NCBI GenBank assembly: GCA_904398645.1
Contig: CAJFPH010000082.1
Coordinates: 1-18,169, forward strand
Direction: 5' to 3'
From: Allobutyricicoccus pentlandensis
GTDB lineage: Bacteria; Bacillota; Clostridia; Oscillospirales; QAMX01
DNA: 18,169 nucleotides
Shown here: positions 14,378 to 18,169 of the stretch, one piece after another
Numbering within the stretch: the first letter of the stretch is position 1
How the letters are laid out: every line of letters starts with the position of its first letter
The notes under the pieces: model-generated
Seen by the model: the letters and a program-made list of their open reading frames with translations, nothing else
Database searches by the model: none
What the model was told of the DNA's origin: nothing
Program-made: the position numbers and the translations under genes

Positions 14378-15289
14378 ATGGGAAAAATCGCCTTCCTGTT
14401 TGCAGGGCAGGGGTCGCAGTATCCCGGCATGGGGCGCAGCCTTTATGATGCCTCCGCAGCGGCACGCGCCGTGTTTGATGCTGCGGAGCGCCTGCGTCCC
14501 GGTACGCTCCGGCAGTGTTTTGAAGGTTCGGCAGAAGAGCTCGCCGTCACGGCGAACACTCAGCCTTGCCTTTTTACCGTTGACCTTGCCTGTGCCGAAG
14601 CGCTCCGTGAAGCCGGCGTCGAGGCCGAAGCTGCCGCCGGCTTTTCGCTTGGCGAGGTTGCGGCGGTGGCCTTTGCCGGCATTTTGTGTTTTGACGACGC
14701 GTTCCGGCTTGTCTGCCGCCGTGCCGAGCTCATGCAGGCCGCGGCGGAAGCCCATCCCGGCGCAATGGACGCGGTACTGCGGCTCGACGCCGCCAAAGTC
14801 GAGGAGCTTGCATCCAAATATGACAAAGTATTCCCCGTCAACTATAATTGTCCCGGACAAACGGTTGTCTCCGGCATTCCCGAACAGCTCGCTGCATTTG
14901 AAGCAGACGTCGCCGCCGCGCGCGGACGCACCGTGCGCCTGAAAGTCGGCGGCGCTTTCCACTCGCCGTTCATGGAGGAGGCCTCGCGCGGTTTGGAGGA
15001 CTATCTGGCGTCGCTCTCCTTTGCGGCGCCGCGCATCCCTCTTTACGCCAATACAGACGCACGGCCTTACGGAGATGCTGCCCGTCTGCTTGCGCTCCAG
15101 GTCAAAACCCCTGTTCGCTGGCAGCATACGATAGAAACGCTTCTGGAAGCAGGATTTACCAGGTTTATTGAGGTCGGCGCCGGCAAGACGCTCACCGGCT
15201 TCATGGGAAAAATCGGTGGCGCCGAGCTTGCGCTGCATGTAGAAAATGAGGAAACGCTTGCGGCAGCCATTGCCGCGCTGAAGGTATAA
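14378..15289 (+). CDS. fabD: Malonyl-CoA:ACP transacylase (FabD)
   Basis: FabD transfers malonate from CoA to ACP. The 303-residue protein has FAGQGSQYPGMG (residues 8-19), the nucleophile S90 in GFSLGE, a conserved arginine at R115 and the catalytic histidine H195 in GGAFHSPFM. The nucleophile elbow has Phe where most FabD proteins have His (GHSLGE). The active-site Ser-His pair is intact, so activity is expected. GGAGG (14365-14369) overlaps the end of fabK, which stops three bases before the ATG, so the two genes are probably translationally coupled. Codon use is GC-rich here, like fabG beside it. Confidence 0.96.
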   Translation: MGKIAFLFAGQGSQYPGMGRSLYDASAAARAVFDAAERLRPGTLRQCFEGSAEELAVTANTQPCLFTVDLACAEALREAGVEAEAAAGFSLGEVAAVAFAGILCFDDAFRLVCRRAELMQAAAEAHPGAMDAVLRLDAAKVEELASKYDKVFPVNYNCPGQTVVSGIPEQLAAFEADVAAARGRTVRLKVGGAFHSPFMEEASRGLEDYLASLSFAAPRIPLYANTDARPYGDAARLLALQVKTPVRWQHTIETLLEAGFTRFIEVGAGKTLTGFMGKIGGAELALHVENEETLAAAIAALKV

Positions 15290-15294
15290 AAAGT

Positions 15295-16035
15295 ATGTCT
15301 GAAAATAAAATTGCACTTGTCAGCGGCGCGTCTCGCGGCATTGGGCGGGCCATCGCGCTGGAACTCGCCCGGCAGGGCATGGACATTGCCATCGTCTATG
15401 CCGGAAACGCAGCCGCGGCGGAAGAAACGCGCAGCGCCGCAGAGGCGCTCGGCGTTCGTGCGGCGTGCTATGCCTGCGACGTTTCGGACTTTACAGAGAC
15501 CGGCGCGCTGATTGAACGCGTGACGTCGGAGCTTGGTCCTGTCTATGCGCTGGTCAATAACGCCGGCATTACGCGCGACCGCCTTGCCTCACAACTCAAG
15601 GAAGAGGACTTCGACCGCGTAATCGACGTCAACTTAAAAGGTGCATTTCACTTGATCCGGCATTGTTACGGCGGTTTTATCCGCCGCCGTGCCGGGAGAA
15701 TCGTTAATATTTCGTCTATTGTCGGATTGACCGGCAACGCGGGCCAGGCAAACTATGCAGCCGCCAAGGCCGGGATTATTGGTCTGACAAAAAGTATTGC
15801 AAAGGAACTTGCGCCGCGCGGCGTCACATGCAACGCCATTGCGCCCGGCATGATCGAAACCGATATGACAAACGCCATGCCGGAAAAGGCACATGAGGCA
15901 ATGATTTCCATGATCCCCATGCGCCGTCCCGGCCGTCCGGAGGAAGTCGCGGCATTAGCCGGTTTCCTTTGTTCTCCGGCCGCATCCTATATCACAGGCA
16001 CCGTCATACAAGTTGACGGCGGGCTTGCCATGTAA
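15295..16035 (+). CDS. fabG: 3-oxoacyl-ACP reductase (FabG)
   Basis: FabG reduces 3-ketoacyl-ACP with NADPH. The 246-residue short-chain dehydrogenase has the cofactor loop GASRGIG (residues 11-17), NNAG at 88-91, and the catalytic S141, Y154 and K158 in SIVG and YAAAK. GQANYAAAKAG is typical of FabG rather than other family members. The C-terminus reads SYITGTVIQVDGGLAM, again standard. It starts five bases after the fabD stop with only a weak AAGG ribosome site, suggesting translational coupling. Confidence 0.97.
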   Translation: MSENKIALVSGASRGIGRAIALELARQGMDIAIVYAGNAAAAEETRSAAEALGVRAACYACDVSDFTETGALIERVTSELGPVYALVNNAGITRDRLASQLKEEDFDRVIDVNLKGAFHLIRHCYGGFIRRRAGRIVNISSIVGLTGNAGQANYAAAKAGIIGLTKSIAKELAPRGVTCNAIAPGMIETDMTNAMPEKAHEAMISMIPMRRPGRPEEVAALAGFLCSPAASYITGTVIQVDGGLAM

Positions 16036-16051
16036 CACGGAGGCATCAACT

Positions 16052-17290
16052 ATGAAACGAGTCGTCATTACCGGCCTTGGCGTCATTACGCCTGTTGGTA
16101 ACGATCTGAAAACTTTCTGGGATAATCTGATCAACGGCGTCTGCGGCATCGATACGCTGGACCGCTTTGACACGACGGAATTCAAGGTCAAACTGGCGGG
16201 TGAAGTACGCGGCTTCAAGCCCGCAGATTACGGTATCGACGTGCCGTCTGCACGTCATATGGATCTCTATACGCAGTATGCCATGGCGGCGGCCTGGCAG
16301 GCCGCCGCCGACAGCGGCATCTCCGGGACCGTTGCGCCGGAACGCCTCGGCGTTTACGTCGGCAGCGGCATCGGCGGCATGCACACATTTGTCGCTGAGA
16401 CGGAAAAGCTCTTAAAGCGGGGCCCCGCGCGTGTTTCTCCCTTTTTCGTGCCAATGATGATAGGCAATATGGCCGCCGGTACCATTGCCATTGCCTATCA
16501 CGCACAGGGGCCCTGTCTGCCTGTTGTCACTGCCTGCGCCACTTCTACGCATGCTATCGGCGAAGCTTTTCGCGCCATTGCACATGGCTATGCGGACGCC
16601 ATTTTTGCCGGCGGCGCAGAGGCAACCATTGAACCGCTTGCCGTCGCGGGGTTTACAAACAGTCAGGCGCTTTCTCTCTCTGAGGATCCAAACGCCGCCT
16701 CTCTCCCCTTCGACGCGCGCCGCAGCGGTTTTGTCATGGGAGAAGGTGCCGGCGTGATGGTGCTGGAAGAATATGAACACGCCGTTTTACGAGGCGCAAA
16801 GGTTTACGCGGAAATTACCGGTTACGCCAACACCTGCGACGCTTACCATATGACCGCTCCGCTTCCCGACGGAACCTGTGCCGCACGCGCTATTGAGCAG
16901 GCCGCACGGGAAGGCGGCATCACTGCGGACGACCGGCTCTATGTCAACGCACACGGCACGGGTACGCCGCTAAACGACAGTTCTGAAACGCTGGCACTGA
17001 AGCTCGGTCTTGGTGAAGACATGGCACGCCGCGCCGCAATTTCGTCTACCAAGAGCATGACAGGACATATGCTGGGCGCTGCCGGCGCTGTGGAAGCGAT
17101 CGCGTCTGCGCTCACATTGGCGCGCCATGTCGCGCCTCCAACCATTCATTACAAAGAACCGGATCCGGCATGTGATCTGGACTACATCCCAAATGTCTGC
17201 CGCGAAGGCAATTTCACGGCGGCACTTTCCACGTCGCTTGGCTTCGGCGGGCATAACGGCTGTCTGGCCCTGCGCGCATTCGGAGGATAA
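16052..17290 (+). CDS. fabF: Beta-ketoacyl-ACP synthase II (FabF)
   Basis: FabF elongates acyl-ACP by decarboxylative condensation with malonyl-ACP. The 412-residue thiolase-fold protein carries the C162-H301-H339 triad in TACATSTHAIG, NAHGTGTPLND and KSMTGHMLGAAGA, with K334 also present. VVITGLGVITPVGND is the standard N-terminus. An in-frame GTG upstream at 16013 overlaps fabG. I take the ATG at 16052 because GGAGG (16039-16043) is eight bases before it. It follows fabG by 16 bases and precedes accB by three. No second FabF or FabB is seen, so this is the only elongation synthase in the cluster. Confidence 0.97.
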   Translation: MKRVVITGLGVITPVGNDLKTFWDNLINGVCGIDTLDRFDTTEFKVKLAGEVRGFKPADYGIDVPSARHMDLYTQYAMAAAWQAAADSGISGTVAPERLGVYVGSGIGGMHTFVAETEKLLKRGPARVSPFFVPMMIGNMAAGTIAIAYHAQGPCLPVVTACATSTHAIGEAFRAIAHGYADAIFAGGAEATIEPLAVAGFTNSQALSLSEDPNAASLPFDARRSGFVMGEGAGVMVLEEYEHAVLRGAKVYAEITGYANTCDAYHMTAPLPDGTCAARAIEQAAREGGITADDRLYVNAHGTGTPLNDSSETLALKLGLGEDMARRAAISSTKSMTGHMLGAAGAVEAIASALTLARHVAPPTIHYKEPDPACDLDYIPNVCREGNFTAALSTSLGFGGHNGCLALRAFGG

Positions 17291-17293
17291 CCC

Positions 17294-17746
17294 ATGAATA
17301 CAAAACCATCTACCGTCAAAGCGCTTGCCCGCCTCATGCAGGAAACCGGGCTGACGTCTCTTGAAATCCAGGAGAACGACTGTATCATTAAGTTGGAAAA
17401 GGCACCGGTTGTACAACAAAACATGCAGCCAGCGCCGCAGGCCGTTGTTCCCTCTGCTCCGGCGGTTTCCACCCCCGCGCCGGACGAAAACCCCGGCATG
17501 GATTTTAACAACGTAAAGCTCGTCGCATCCCCGATGGTCGGTGTCTTTTATGCCGCGCCGGCTCCCGATCGTGAACCGTTTGTCACCATCGGCAGCCGGG
17601 TGCATGAAGGAGACACACTCTGTATCATTGAAGCCATGAAACTTATGAATGAAATTACGGCAGAGTGCGACGGTGAAGTAGTGGACATCTGCGCCACAAA
17701 CGGCGATATTGTCGAATTCGGTCAAACGCTCTTTAAGATCATTTAA
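17294..17746 (+). CDS. accB: Biotin carboxyl carrier protein of acetyl-CoA carboxylase (AccB)
   Basis: AccB carries the biotin that shuttles CO2 between biotin carboxylase and carboxyltransferase when malonyl-CoA is made. The 150-residue protein has an N-terminal helical region (residues 1-38), a Pro/Ala-rich linker (39-66) and a C-terminal biotinyl domain (74-150). The lysine to be biotinylated is K116 in the EAMKLMNE motif. SPMVGVFYAAPAP (79-91) is the usual start of the domain. GGAGG overlaps the end of fabF. Its partners accC, accD and accA are absent from the window and may follow fabZ beyond the right edge, as they do in related clusters. Confidence 0.97.
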   Translation: MNTKPSTVKALARLMQETGLTSLEIQENDCIIKLEKAPVVQQNMQPAPQAVVPSAPAVSTPAPDENPGMDFNNVKLVASPMVGVFYAAPAPDREPFVTIGSRVHEGDTLCIIEAMKLMNEITAECDGEVVDICATNGDIVEFGQTLFKII

Positions 17747-17752
17747 AGAGCC

Positions 17753-17778
17753 AATCTAACAATAGTGATGTTAGGATT
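17753..17778. promoter_or_regulatory. Inverted repeat in the accB-fabZ gap (candidate operator or RNA hairpin)
   Basis: AATCTAACA (17753-17761) and TGTTAGGATT (17769-17778) form a near-perfect inverted repeat, with a 6-bp perfect core (CTAACA/TGTTAG) around a 7-base centre. It lies in the only sizeable gap late in the operon, 70 bases before fabZ. CAATCTAA is shared with the right arm of the fab promoter repeat. No T-run follows, so it is not a standard terminator. Its role is unknown. Confidence 0.4.
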
Positions 17779-17816
17779 CAGTCAGCCTGGCATTTTCAGC
17801 CACATCGGAGGACTTT

Positions 17817-18169
17817 ATGGACAGAAATGAAATTAAAAACCTGCTTCCCCATCGTGAACCCATGCTGCTCGTCGATGAAATTTATGAGGACGCGGACGGT
17901 GTAGCGCACGGACGTTACACCGTCCGCGGAGACGAATGGTTTTTGCAGGGGCATTTCCCCAATAACCCCGTCGTGCCCGGCGTGATCCAGTGCGAAATTA
18001 TGGGACAGGCCTGCGCCGTTCTGCTTGGGAACCTCCTGGAAGGAAAAACGGCGTACTATACCGGTCTTGACCGGGTCAAGTTCCGTCAAATGGTCCGCCC
18101 GGGCGATACAATTGAGGTCAGTGCAAGTCTGACGCGGAGTAAGCACCCGTTCTATTTCGCACATGCGCG
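17817..18169 (+). CDS. fabZ: 3-hydroxyacyl-ACP dehydratase (FabZ), 3' partial
   Basis: The frame runs off the right edge after 117 codons, so most of the usual 140-150 residues are present. The hot-dog-fold enzyme removes water from 3-hydroxyacyl-ACP. The catalytic histidine H46 is in GHFPNNPVVPGV (residues 45-56) and the paired glutamate is E60 in VIQCEIMGQ. LPHREPMLLVDEI at 10-22 is the standard N-terminus. GGAGG (17807-17811) lies five bases before the ATG. The gene continues the fab operon after accB in the order also found in streptococci. Confidence 0.96.
   Translation, partial: MDRNEIKNLLPHREPMLLVDEIYEDADGVAHGRYTVRGDEWFLQGHFPNNPVVPGVIQCEIMGQACAVLLGNLLEGKTAYYTGLDRVKFRQMVRPGDTIEVSASLTRSKHPFYFAHA

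Noticed and set aside
13721..15316. Open frame of 531 codons on the minus strand opposite fabK and fabD
   Set aside because: It lies wholly antisense to two genes with complete catalytic motifs, resembles no family I recognise, and is explained by GC-rich codon bias leaving the opposite strand open.

Overview
This 18.2 kb window looks like a chromosomal housekeeping region of a Gram-positive anaerobe, most likely a member of the Bacillota, class Clostridia. The grounds are strong Shine-Dalgarno sequences throughout, a CIRCE element in front of groESL, a FabK-type enoyl reductase, and a fatty-acid cluster in the order known from streptococci and clostridia. I cannot place it at genus level. 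I see no phage, transposon, CRISPR, rRNA or tRNA sequence. No gene-free stretch exceeds 300 bases; the longest, 4590-4879, holds a bidirectional terminator.

Left part (1-4750). A secreted peptidoglycan hydrolase enters from the left edge. It joins an MltG-type endolytic transglycosylase domain to an Amidase_3 domain in one chain. It converges, across a bidirectional terminator, on an archaeal-type phosphoglycerate mutase (apgM family). Next on the minus strand is a ZIP-family metal transporter with a clear sigma-A promoter overlapped by a palindrome. Divergent from it is a D-lyxose ketol-isomerase, which converges on groESL across another bidirectional terminator.

Middle part (4880-11580). 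groES-groEL runs leftward under a CIRCE operator. A YegS-type lipid kinase lies downstream of cobU on the minus strand. Divergent from cobU are cobS, cobC and a MATE transporter on the plus strand. CobU, CobS and CobC cover late steps of nucleotide-loop assembly for cobalamin. No cobalamin riboswitch was recognised in the short region between cobU and cobS. A terminator after the MATE gene closes this block.

Right part (11588-18169). A compact plus-strand operon encodes type II fatty-acid synthesis: a MarR/FabT-type regulator, fabH, acpP, fabK, fabD, fabG, fabF, accB and fabZ. The last gene is cut by the window edge. FabD loads malonate onto ACP, FabH condenses the primer, FabF elongates, and FabG, FabZ and FabK reduce, dehydrate and reduce again. 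AccB carries the biotin of acetyl-CoA carboxylase, whose other subunits may lie beyond the edge. The promoter is a near-consensus TTGACA-17-TATGAT with inverted repeats over the -10 box, suggesting that the regulator controls its own operon.

I found no convincing wholly new system. The points most worth a second look are the transglycosylase-amidase fusion, the two promoter-overlapping palindromes, and an inverted repeat before fabZ.
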